Both the position numbers and the translations under genes were made by a program. This document shows positions 1 to 7,360 of a stretch of 14,729 bases of DNA, one piece after another. This DNA comes from Marinilabiliales bacterium (GTDB lineage Bacteria > Bacteroidota > Bacteroidia > Bacteroidales > BM523). The stretch's first letter is position 1. Every line of letters starts with the position of its first letter. Below the pieces are notes generated by a model. It had not been told where the DNA came from, ran no database searches, and saw only the letters and a program-made list of their open reading frames with translations. The stretch lies in NCBI GenBank assembly GCA_002869425.1, contig PKSZ01000607.1, positions 1,986-16,714 of the forward strand, given 5' to 3'.

Positions 1-561
1 AAAACAAGCGAGTGGATAGAGAGCTCAAATCTGAATACGGATATTGTCAGATATTTGTCATCCTGTATGCAGGATAATGATCTTACAATCGAAGTTGACC
101 ATTACATCAATACATTTGTAATGATAGATTCACTCAGATCCAATGATCTTTACGAAGATTACATATCCAATATTTATATAGGTATGACTGTTTATGCAGA
201 GGCCAATGTGGTTGACAAATTAATACTAAGCGATTCTACTTTTCTTCTTTTATGGATGGTGTACACTGCCACATATGAGGCATGCCCGCATTACTCCGGG
301 ACACAGATTTTTGGAACTTTGTTCTATAAAAATAGGGCAAATGCCACATTGCTGCTTGGTGAATCTTCAGGTGGAGGTGATCCACCATATTGGAGTACAA
401 ATCTTACAACCAGTATGATAACAGATTCAACAATTCAAGTTTATCAACATGTTCAGTCAGGAGGCGAAATGGACGAAAATGATAACGAAATTGTAGAAAG
501 AAACCTGAATACATATGAATTTGTGATTAAGGGCGCTGATATTACAGAAAGAATTCAATAA
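1..561 (+). CDS. Hypothetical protein, 3' end only
   Basis: The frame is open from the first base of the window and ends at TAA 559-561, so this is the C-terminal ~186 residues of a longer gene; an internal TTG at 55 is no reason to start there. I do not recognise the family. The visible part is acidic and rich in Asp, Asn, Thr and Tyr, with one short hydrophobic stretch (TFLLLWMVYTA, near residue 80) and a Gly/Pro loop (SSGGGDPPYW). It ends in an ordinary charged tail (GADITERIQ) with no T9SS sorting motif. The composition suits a secreted or envelope protein of Bacteroidota, but that is inference. It is followed by more than 330 bp without a gene, so it is probably not co-transcribed with the beta-helix gene. 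Confidence 0.75.
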   Translation, partial: KTSEWIESSNLNTDIVRYLSSCMQDNDLTIEVDHYINTFVMIDSLRSNDLYEDYISNIYIGMTVYAEANVVDKLILSDSTFLLLWMVYTATYEACPHYSGTQIFGTLFYKNRANATLLLGESSGGGDPPYWSTNLTTSMITDSTIQVYQHVQSGGEMDENDNEIVERNLNTYEFVIKGADITERIQ

Positions 562-605
562 TTATTATCCAATACGAAAGACCATTTTTTAATGTTGTTA
601 GGACA

Positions 606-845
606 AATTGAATATTTGTAGTTTTCACTTATAAATTCACAATTTGTTTCATTTATGCAAACTGTATTTGGCCAAATTTGAATTTTTAATTAACAGATTG
701 AATGATTTTCTGCCTTTTAAAAAGCTTCTGGTTTTGGCGTATAAATTTTGTGTTGTCAACGCTTGTTTTTATGGAAAACATTCTTCTGTTCGTCAAAATG
801 TTGGAAATGAAAGAATAAACATTATGTGTGCAAATTGAAAATATT
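606..845 (+). promoter_or_regulatory. Duplicated leader region, copy A (upstream of beta-helix gene)
   Basis: The 562-897 gap holds no convincing gene. It shares four or more short blocks, in the same order, with the region upstream of the 10093 gene. These are 606-633 versus 9712-9739 (25 of 28 identical), GTTTCATTT at 646 versus 9900, TTTTGGCGTAT at 732 followed by TGTGTTGT at 749 versus 9947 and 9962, and an AAATTGA-x-AATATT block at 832 versus 10044. The distance from the third block to the fourth is 100 versus 97 nt. I infer that both gene leaders descend from one ancestral upstream region, likely carrying the promoter and 5' UTR. No exact -33/-7 pair can be fixed in this copy. Confidence 0.5.
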
Positions 846-897
846 CATAAATTGATTTCCCAATTTTTTAAAAAGTAGTAATTAAATTAAAATCATT

Positions 898-1983
898 ATG
901 AAAATTTTACGCAAAACAAATTTATTGATCATGGCCTTATTGTTACTGGGCTTTGGTCCAAGAGTGCTTGCTGCCGATCTTATGGTGGCAGAAAACGGCG
1001 CAGGTGGTGCTTATGCAACCATTACGGCGGCAATAGCAGCAGCAGTTGATGGTGATAGAGTTATCATCGTTCCAAAATCAGGTGGTGCAGCATATGGTGA
1101 AACTCTAACTATCGACAAAAGTCTTCAGTTTCTTTGCGCAAACGAAGGGCAACAGTTCAAGGTGCAGGGTAATATTACCATTAATCCATCCAATGGCATG
1201 GAAGTAACATTTATTGGAATGTACAATTTATCTGGAAGTATTGATGGATCATCAAGCCTTTCAGCAGGCGACAGATGTGTTGTTAATATTATGAATTGTA
1301 ATTTTGAGGCAGGAAATGTTAACTTCAATTATGACAACTATAAGTTAAATTTGGTTTCCAGTGTTGTAAATGGTCAGGTTGCATTGCGCTATGGTCGTGT
1401 TTTAGGAAATCAAATTACAAATAATGGAACTGCAGTTGGCGTTGGAACAGATGCTTATCCTACCAATGATACAATCTGGATTGTAGGTAATAAAATTGTT
1501 GCAGATTATTGGAGTGGTGGTTCTTACGCAGGTATTAACTATAATAATACTTCTCAGTTCTTTTATATCTCAAACAATTATATAAAATTCGAAGGTAACT
1601 ACAACTACAGTGGTCGTTCTTCTTATGGTATATGGGTATCAGGAAATAAGGACTCAAGCGTTGGCAGAAATACAATTTTAAATAATACACTGAAAAGGAT
1701 TGAATACACATCTCATTCACAGAATAATGTGTATGCTATTGCAGTTGATAACACTCCGGCAAATTCTAAAGTTGATCTTGCAAATAATTTAATCCTTGCG
1801 ACATCTTCTTTTACAATTGTTAATGGTTTAAGAGGTCTTTCGAATAGTGGAGTTGTGTCATCAAGTTATGCCTGGATGAACGAGTTTATTACTACCCCTT
1901 TCAATGGTATTTCTGATGATGGTACAAATTATACTTCTTCCAATACAACCATTGATACCGATGGTCGTCCGGCTGGTGGTTAA
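898..1983 (+). CDS. Secreted right-handed beta-helix protein, truncated by a nonsense codon
   Basis: The 361-aa product starts with a clear Sec signal peptide (basic MKILRK, hydrophobic core, cleavage after VLA near residue 25). The body is rich in Asn, Ser, Gly and Tyr with recurring 'NNxI' and 'GNxI' turns, as in right-handed parallel beta-helix (pectate-lyase-like) proteins common on Bacteroidota surfaces; no catalytic residues can be assigned. The start is the only ATG placed before the signal peptide, in an A/T-rich context typical of the phylum. The frame stops at TAA 1981-1983 within a passage that normally reads GRPA-G-S-DCINAGN in this fold, and the same frame continues to 2187 with the expected C-terminal rung. 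The full-length ancestor would be 429 codons plus stop. The gene heads an operon with the 1604-aa surface protein. Export and fold are well supported; the ligand is unknown. Confidence 0.85.
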   Translation: MKILRKTNLLIMALLLLGFGPRVLAADLMVAENGAGGAYATITAAIAAAVDGDRVIIVPKSGGAAYGETLTIDKSLQFLCANEGQQFKVQGNITINPSNGMEVTFIGMYNLSGSIDGSSSLSAGDRCVVNIMNCNFEAGNVNFNYDNYKLNLVSSVVNGQVALRYGRVLGNQITNNGTAVGVGTDAYPTNDTIWIVGNKIVADYWSGGSYAGINYNNTSQFFYISNNYIKFEGNYNYSGRSSYGIWVSGNKDSSVGRNTILNNTLKRIEYTSHSQNNVYAIAVDNTPANSKVDLANNLILATSSFTIVNGLRGLSNSGVVSSSYAWMNEFITTPFNGISDDGTNYTSSNTTIDTDGRPAGG

Positions 1984-2187
1984 GATTGTATCAATGCAGG
2001 AAATGCAGATTCTATTTATTATGATATCGATCTTACCAGAAATGATATTGGATGTTATGGTGGTTCATTTACTATGGATAATTACTTCCCAATAACAGGT
2101 GCTGCAAGAGTATTTTTCATGATGGCTCCAAGAAGGATCACTGTCGGTAATACTTTGAATATAGAAGCAGAATCATTTGACAGATAA
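1984..2187 (+). pseudogene. Stranded C-terminal end of the beta-helix gene
   Basis: Read in the same frame as the upstream gene, the sequence after TAA 1981 gives DCINAGNADSIYYDIDLTRN, then DIGCYGGSFTMDNYFP, then a tail ending NTLNIEAESFDR before TAA 2185-2187. The pattern 'INAGN - D.D.TRNDIG.YGG' is the usual end of Bacteroidota beta-helix proteins, so this is not chance coding. It lacks a start of its own. The final A of its stop is the A of the next gene's ATG (TAATG at 2185-2189), an arrangement expected if 2187 is the ancestral end. TCA to TAA at 1981-1983 is the simplest single-base explanation. A sequencing or assembly error cannot be excluded. Confidence 0.85.
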
Positions 2188-5100
2188 TGAGGATGTTGAA
2201 ACAAATAAAACGTCTCCTGTTGCTATTAACCATAGTGTTGATAGCCAATGGGACAATAGCACAAATCATTGAGGCGGAATATTTCGTCGATACCGATCCG
2301 GGTGAGGGTAATGCCACACCAATGATCGCTGAAGACGGAGCCTTGGATAATGTTATTGAGAGCGTTTTGAAAGATGGTATCAGCATCGCTACCCCGGGAA
2401 TACACATGATAGGCATCAGGGTAAAAAATGATAGCCTGCACTGGGGGCCTGTTTTTAAAACAATTGTAAGCGTTGAGGATGCTATAACCGCTCCTGATGT
2501 GAATGTGGCACAAGCTGAATTTTTCTGGGATACCGATCCGGGAGAAGGCAGCGGAAATGTCATGCTTGCATTCGACGGTAATTTCAACAACGCATTGGAA
2601 ACGATCTTTCAAAGCGGAATAACCTTGCCAGCAGCAGGAATACACAAACTGTGTGTTCGTGTAAAGGATATGGATAATACTTGGGGACCGGTTTACAGTA
2701 CTGTTGTGTCTGTAGAAAACCTGGCAACCATACCTGATATTCATATTACTTCAGCTGAGGTTTTCTGGGACTCTGATCCCGGTGAAGGAAATGGTACACC
2801 ATTGATTGTATTTGATGGTGCTTACGATGAAGCCTTGGAAAAGGCTACAGAGAATCTAGCCATTCCAGCTCCGGGTATGCACAAATTATCGGTTCGTGTA
2901 CAGGATATGTACGCCAATTGGGGACCGGTATATACTACTGTTGTTAGTGTTGAAAACATGTTGGTTCCACCATCTGTTAACATAACGGCTGGTGAATTTT
3001 TCTGGGATGCTGATCCCGGTGAAGGAAACGGTACTGCTTTACTGGCATTCGATGGTAACTTTAATAATGCTGTTGAGGTGTTGATGAAGAGTGGTATTTC
3101 ACTGCCGTCAACAGGTATACATACAGCAAATATTCGTGTAATGGATGCCAGCTTCAATTGGGGACCATTATTTACAACAATTGTTAGTATTGAAGAACAA
3201 TCTTCTCCAAGACCATTTTATGTTACATCAGCAGAATTCTATTGGGATACTGATCCTGGCGAAGGAAACGGAATTCCATTGATTGCTTTCGATGGAAGCT
3301 TTGGCTCTGCCATTGAAACAGTACTTGAGTCTGGTATTGCACTGCCAACTGTGGGAATTCATAAGTTGTGTGTTCGTGCACAGGATGCTGATAATAACTG
3401 GGGATCTGTTTTTTCATGGATAATATCTATTGAAGAACCTCTTACTCCTCCTGAAATTATGGTGCTTGAAGCAGAAGCTTATTGGGATACCGATCCAGGC
3501 GAAGGAAACGGAATTCCATTGATGGCCGTAGATGGTAATTTCGATAATGCTATTGAGCAATTATCGCAGTCTATTGTTACGGGTTCTCTTGACGAAGGGC
3601 ATCATACACTTAGTGTTAGGGTAAAAGATGCAAATGAAACCTGGGGACCAGTATTCACAAGTGTAGTTTTTATCGATCCTTGCGCTACTCACCCCGAACC
3701 ATCATTGGTGGCAAACGGACCCACAACAATATGCTATGGAGATAGTCTTGAGTTGGTTGCAGAATCGGGATTTGAATCTTATACGTGGGTAGTCGGTGAT
3801 ACCGACCTTGGCGAAACTGCTGAATCAATTTATGTTACCGAGGGAGGATATTATAAGGTAATTGTAACAGATGCAAACGGATGTCCAGGAGTGTCTGATA
3901 CCATTATCCTTGATGTAAATCCATTAAATCCAGAAATAACAATAAATGGTGAAACGGATCTTTGTGAAGGAGAGAGTGTTATGTTTGATGCTGGCGGTCC
4001 TTATCAAAGTTATATCTGGTCTGATGGAAGTACCAGTTCGGCGATTACTGTTGATGCAACAGGAAGTTATTCTGTAACGATCTCAAACGATGGTTGTACC
4101 AAAACACCTGATGCAATTGATGTTACTGTAAATCCACTACCATCAATTCCTACTATTACTGCAGATGGACCAACTTCTTTTTGTACTGGTGATAGTGTAG
4201 TACTTACAGCTAGTCCTGCAACAGAATATTTGTGGTCAAACGGTGCAACAACGCAATCCATCGCAGTTCATTTTTCAGGTGATTATACTGTGTCGGCTAT
4301 TAATGCATACGGTTGTTCAGCTACTTCATTTGAAACCACTGTAACGGTTACTTCTCCAAGTGCAACAATTACAGCATCAGGAGATGGAAATATTTGCGAT
4401 GGTGAAACCATTTCACTGAATGCAGGAACGGGTTACACACAGTATGAGTGGTCTACAGGCGAAACAACACAGATAATAAGTGTTGATGTAGCCGGAGCAT
4501 ATACTGTTACGGCAACCAATGTTGCTTGTGTGGGCGTTTCTGATCCGTTTAATGTTTTTGTTTACGCTAATCCGCCACAACCTGTAATTTCAGCAAACGA
4601 TGTTACATCATTTTGTGAAGGAGATAGTGTTGTTCTTACTTCAAGCGCAGCATTTGATAATTTGTGGTCTAATGGCGATACGGCAAGTAGTACGGTTGTA
4701 TATTCAACAGGTAACTATTTTGTTACCAATGTGAATGCTTATGGATGTTATGCTACATCTGCTGTTGAGGTGGTTGATGTTACAACAACAAATACAGATT
4801 TAACAATTACTGGTGGCTCTACGATTTGTCAGGGCGATACAAGTATCATAAGTGCTATGTCAGGTTATGATAGTTACTTGTGGTCAAATGGAGCAACAGA
4901 TAATTTCATTGAAGCTGCTGATGATGGTACTTATAATGTAACCATTACAAATAATGCTTGTACTGCTGTTGCTGCAGATGTAATTTTGAATGTGGTTGCT
5001 GCTCCTGCAATACCTGTCATTACGTACAGTGGAGATCTGGATATTTGTGATGGAGAAACAGTTGAGCTGGTTTCCAGTGTGGCAGATTCTTATCTGTGGT

Positions 5101-7001
5101 CAACAGGCGAAACAACACAATCGATAACTGTAGCTTCTAACGGTTCATTCTTTGTTAATGCCTTTAATACTGCAGCTTGCGCTAGTACATCTGTTCCAGT
5201 AAGCATATCTGTTTATAATAATCCACAACCGGATATATTATATGATGGATCGCTGGCTTTTTGTTCAGGCGACAGTGTCGTTTTAACGTCAAGTGCTACC
5301 AGTGGAAATCTTTGGTCAACAGGAGCAATGACACAAGAAATAACGGTACATAACAGTGGCAACTACTATGTTACTGCTGATAATGGTGGAGGCTGTTATG
5401 CAAGCTCGGATACCATTACAATTGATGTAACTCAGGTAAATCCTCAGATTGTTGCTTTGGGATCTACAGAGTTTTGTCAGGGAGATACGCTGGTATTGGA
5501 CGCCGGAGCATCTTATGATGCATATATCTGGTCTAACGGACAGACTTCACAAACCGTGAATATAACTCAGCAAGGTGGCTATACTGTATCTGTTACATTG
5601 GATGGTTGTACAAAACCATCTGCTGCTATTCAGGTTACGGTATTCGAACTGCCAGATCAGCCAATAATTACTACTACAGATACAAATATTTGTAATGGTA
5701 GCAGTACAACATTGGTAGCAGGTTCTGCAGATGCTTACTTGTGGTCTAATGGTGAAACATCACAGACAATTTCTGTAAATTCAGCGGGATGTTATACTGT
5801 TCAAATAAGCGATATAAATGGTTGTACTGCTATTTCTGAATGTAAAAACATTACTGTTGAACCTTCACCTGCCGTACCTGTAATTTCGGTTGATGGCCCG
5901 CTAACCTTCTGTGAAGGCGATAGCGTGGTATTAACATCAAGTTTGGCCGAGTCCTATGCATGGTCAACAGGCGAAGATTACAGGGATATTTCTGTTTATA
6001 CTTCAGGTGCATACAATGTAACTGTTTATAATGCTGAAGGATGTTCTGCTGTATCACAAAATACAATTGTAACTGTTCTTCCTGCTCAGGACATTCCAGT
6101 TATTAACTATACTGGTTCAACTGAATTCTGTGAGGGAGAGTCTCTTGATTTATCAACAGGTAGCGCATACGCACTACAGTGGTCAGATGGCTCAACAGAT
6201 CAGAATGTAAATGTTTCGTCTACTGGTTCTTATTATGTTGTTGCTACAAATAGCGATGGATGTACTGCAACTTCAGATGTTGTAGATGTAATTGTGAATG
6301 CTGCACCAGGAGTTCCTGTTGTTTCCTATTCAACTCCATTGGAGTTTTGCGAAGGAGACAGTGTTTTGCTTACCAGCAGCATTGCTGATGCTTATCAATG
6401 GTCAAACGGCGAAACAAGCAGAGAAATTACAGCGTTTGCCAGTGAGTTGTTCAATGTTACAATTTATAATCAGTTTGGTTGCGCATCTACTTCTAGTAAT
6501 ATTGAAGTTACAGTGAATCAAAATCCTGATGAGCCAAGCATTACACTATTGTATGGAGATACTTTGATAACGGATGAAGCTGATGCATATCAGTGGTATT
6601 ATGATGGTTTGCCTGTTGTTGGTGGAGATACTGTATTTATTAAAGCCCCGGCTTCAGGTACATATATGGTTGAAATAACTGATACCAACGGTTGTTCTGC
6701 TTCCAGCGAGGCATTTGTATTTACGGTTATTGCTGAAAGGTTTGAAGCCGATTATGCTGTGAATGCTTATCCAAATCCATTTACGGATTATGTTACATTT
6801 GATCTTACAATACCTAAAGACAACAAATATGTGTCTTTTGAAATGTATGATGTTTCAGGAAAGCTGGTTAGATCAAAATACAATATCACGTCGCATTCAT
6901 TCAAAATCAACAGGAATGAATTACCATCAGGGATGTATATTTTCCGACTCCTAAACGACGAGAATAAACAATTTGGCGATGGTACATTGATTGTACAATA
7001 A
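2187..7001 (+). CDS. Giant modular T9SS substrate with DPGEGN repeats and Ig-like modules
   Basis: The 1604-aa protein has a signal peptide (MRMLKQIKR plus a Leu-rich core, cleavage near TIA|Q, residue 25). Residues ~27-505 form six ~80-aa repeats carrying 'WDTDPGEGNG', 'DGNFNNAIE', 'GIHKLCVRV' and 'WGPVFTTVVSIE'. Residues ~506-1515 form 14 Ig-like modules of ~72 aa with the signature 'FCEGDSVVLTSS', 'YLWSNGETTQSI' and 'NAYGCSATS'; most carry two cysteines placed to form a disulfide. Residues ~1520-1604 are a T9SS type A sorting domain (YPNPF near 1528, YDVSGKLV, LPSGMYIFRL), normally removed on export. The ATG overlaps the ancestral stop of the beta-helix gene, implying translational coupling; ATG at 2193 is an in-frame alternative. 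A strong terminator follows. A surface adhesin, stalk or glycan-binding role is inferred from architecture; no catalytic domain is visible. Confidence 0.93.
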   Translation: MRMLKQIKRLLLLLTIVLIANGTIAQIIEAEYFVDTDPGEGNATPMIAEDGALDNVIESVLKDGISIATPGIHMIGIRVKNDSLHWGPVFKTIVSVEDAITAPDVNVAQAEFFWDTDPGEGSGNVMLAFDGNFNNALETIFQSGITLPAAGIHKLCVRVKDMDNTWGPVYSTVVSVENLATIPDIHITSAEVFWDSDPGEGNGTPLIVFDGAYDEALEKATENLAIPAPGMHKLSVRVQDMYANWGPVYTTVVSVENMLVPPSVNITAGEFFWDADPGEGNGTALLAFDGNFNNAVEVLMKSGISLPSTGIHTANIRVMDASFNWGPLFTTIVSIEEQSSPRPFYVTSAEFYWDTDPGEGNGIPLIAFDGSFGSAIETVLESGIALPTVGIHKLCVRAQDADNNWGSVFSWIISIEEPLTPPEIMVLEAEAYWDTDPGEGNGIPLMAVDGNFDNAIEQLSQSIVTGSLDEGHHTLSVRVKDANETWGPVFTSVVFIDPCATHPEPSLVANGPTTICYGDSLELVAESGFESYTWVVGDTDLGETAESIYVTEGGYYKVIVTDANGCPGVSDTIILDVNPLNPEITINGETDLCEGESVMFDAGGPYQSYIWSDGSTSSAITVDATGSYSVTISNDGCTKTPDAIDVTVNPLPSIPTITADGPTSFCTGDSVVLTASPATEYLWSNGATTQSIAVHFSGDYTVSAINAYGCSATSFETTVTVTSPSATITASGDGNICDGETISLNAGTGYTQYEWSTGETTQIISVDVAGAYTVTATNVACVGVSDPFNVFVYANPPQPVISANDVTSFCEGDSVVLTSSAAFDNLWSNGDTASSTVVYSTGNYFVTNVNAYGCYATSAVEVVDVTTTNTDLTITGGSTICQGDTSIISAMSGYDSYLWSNGATDNFIEAADDGTYNVTITNNACTAVAADVILNVVAAPAIPVITYSGDLDICDGETVELVSSVADSYLWSTGETTQSITVASNGSFFVNAFNTAACASTSVPVSISVYNNPQPDILYDGSLAFCSGDSVVLTSSATSGNLWSTGAMTQEITVHNSGNYYVTADNGGGCYASSDTITIDVTQVNPQIVALGSTEFCQGDTLVLDAGASYDAYIWSNGQTSQTVNITQQGGYTVSVTLDGCTKPSAAIQVTVFELPDQPIITTTDTNICNGSSTTLVAGSADAYLWSNGETSQTISVNSAGCYTVQISDINGCTAISECKNITVEPSPAVPVISVDGPLTFCEGDSVVLTSSLAESYAWSTGEDYRDISVYTSGAYNVTVYNAEGCSAVSQNTIVTVLPAQDIPVINYTGSTEFCEGESLDLSTGSAYALQWSDGSTDQNVNVSSTGSYYVVATNSDGCTATSDVVDVIVNAAPGVPVVSYSTPLEFCEGDSVLLTSSIADAYQWSNGETSREITAFASELFNVTIYNQFGCASTSSNIEVTVNQNPDEPSITLLYGDTLITDEADAYQWYYDGLPVVGGDTVFIKAPASGTYMVEITDTNGCSASSEAFVFTVIAERFEADYAVNAYPNPFTDYVTFDLTIPKDNKYVSFEMYDVSGKLVRSKYNITSHSFKINRNELPSGMYIFRLLNDENKQFGDGTLIVQ
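2265..3701 (+). repeat. Six tandem ~240-bp 'DPGEGN' coding repeats
   Basis: Units begin near 2265, 2505, 2745, 2982, 3222 and 3462. Five are 80 codons and the third is 79. Each encodes an acidic 'D-x-DPGEG' loop near its start, an 'FDG' motif, an 'A(I/L/V)E' helix-like segment, 'G-(I/M)-H' and 'WGPVF'. Units 5 and 6 are nearly identical in DNA over the first ~40 bases (around 3242 and 3482), indicating the most recent duplication. The aspartate-rich loop resembles calcium-binding loops of secreted repeats, but metal binding is only a guess. Confidence 0.85.
3702..6740 (+). repeat. Array of 14 Ig-like (CHU_C-associated type) coding modules
   Basis: Fourteen ~215-bp units encode Ig/PKD-like beta-sandwich modules, each with 'C-x-G-(D/E)-S' near its start, 'W-S-(N/T/D)-G' in the middle and '(G/A)-C' near its end. 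The first is divergent (WVVGDTDLG), and the last lacks the first cysteine and has 'YQWYYDGLPV', as is usual for the Ig module next to a T9SS sorting domain. Modules 2-7 alternate between a '(D/N)AG..Y..Y.W' form and a 'SS....LW' form, suggesting growth by two-module duplications. Confidence 0.8.
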
Positions 7002-7015
7002 GAAGCAACTTTAAT

Positions 7016-7055
7016 AAAAGAGGGTGTCCAAAAACGGACGCCCTCTTTTATTTTT
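7016..7055 (+). terminator. Rho-independent terminator after the 1604-aa gene
   Basis: Left arm AAAAGAGGGTGTCC (7016-7029), loop AAAAAC, right arm GGACGCCCTCTTTT (7036-7049) form a 14-bp stem with a single T-G wobble, followed by ATTTTT. It lies 15 bases after the stop codon and should end the beta-helix/large-gene operon. The A-rich left flank could also allow termination from the opposite strand. Confidence 0.93.
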
Positions 7056-7123
7056 GCATAATGCAAAATAACAGCAATATAGCACGGATTGTATTTGCGT
7101 ATTAATTATTAGAATCTTAGAGT

Positions 7124-7358
7124 ATGAAAAGAATTAACTTTAAGGATTATAATCAAGGTCAAGCATAACTATTTCCTCAACGTTTGGATGGTTTTAGCAT
7201 CAAGATGCTTCGGTTCGTTTAGTTAGCCAAATAGTTTATGATTTAGATATAAGTGAAATAATCGAAGGCTATTAAGCTGGTGGTTGCACTGGTTATCACC
7301 CGAAGATGTTGCTGAGGGGGTTGTTTTTTTTAGTTATCTGAGTAATATTAATTCTTGC
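7124..7358 (+). pseudogene. IS1182-family transposase N-terminal relic
   Basis: From ATG 7124 the sequence reads MKRINFKDYNQGQA, stop, LFPQRLDG. After a frame change near 7195 it reads ASVRLVSQIVYDLDISEIIE, then GY, stop, and GYHPKMLLRGLFF. After a second frame change it ends SYLSNINSC at 7332-7358. This order ('F..YNQ.Q..L.P..LD', 'VR.V...VD.LDIS', 'YHP.MLLK.L.YSYLSNIYS') is the conserved N-terminus of IS1182-type DDE transposases. Only about 80 of the usual ~450 or more codons remain, with two internal stops and two frame changes, so it is dead. It ends three bases from the stop codon of the convergent oxidoreductase gene, suggesting a deletion endpoint there. No inverted repeat could be assigned. 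Family placement is from recall, not a search. Confidence 0.8.
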
Positions 7359-7360
7359 TT

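Noticed and set aside
644..838. 64-codon plus-strand frame upstream of the beta-helix gene
   Set aside because: Its composition is that of A/T-rich noncoding DNA, with no recognisable motif. It lies in the leader whose blocks are conserved as DNA, not as protein, in the second locus.
1904..2095. 63-codon frame overlapping the beta-helix stop region in another frame
   Set aside because: Low-complexity Met/Ile/Leu product from out-of-frame reading; the beta-helix frame in the same place has clear family motifs.
2138..3417. Overlapping minus-strand frames of 64-172 codons across the DPGEGN repeats
   Set aside because: They are antisense shadows produced by the regular codon use of the repeats; the plus strand carries the signal peptide, repeats and sorting domain.
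2265..6740. Regularly spaced repeats that might suggest a CRISPR or satellite array
   Set aside because: The periods (~240 and ~215 bp) are multiples of codons, repeats diverge mostly at silent or surface positions, and the frame is continuous, so these are protein-domain repeats.
7002..7360. Riboswitch or small RNA in the gap after the large operon
   Set aside because: Apart from the terminator hairpin and a short palindrome, the gap is explained by the transposase relic; no other convincing structure was seen.
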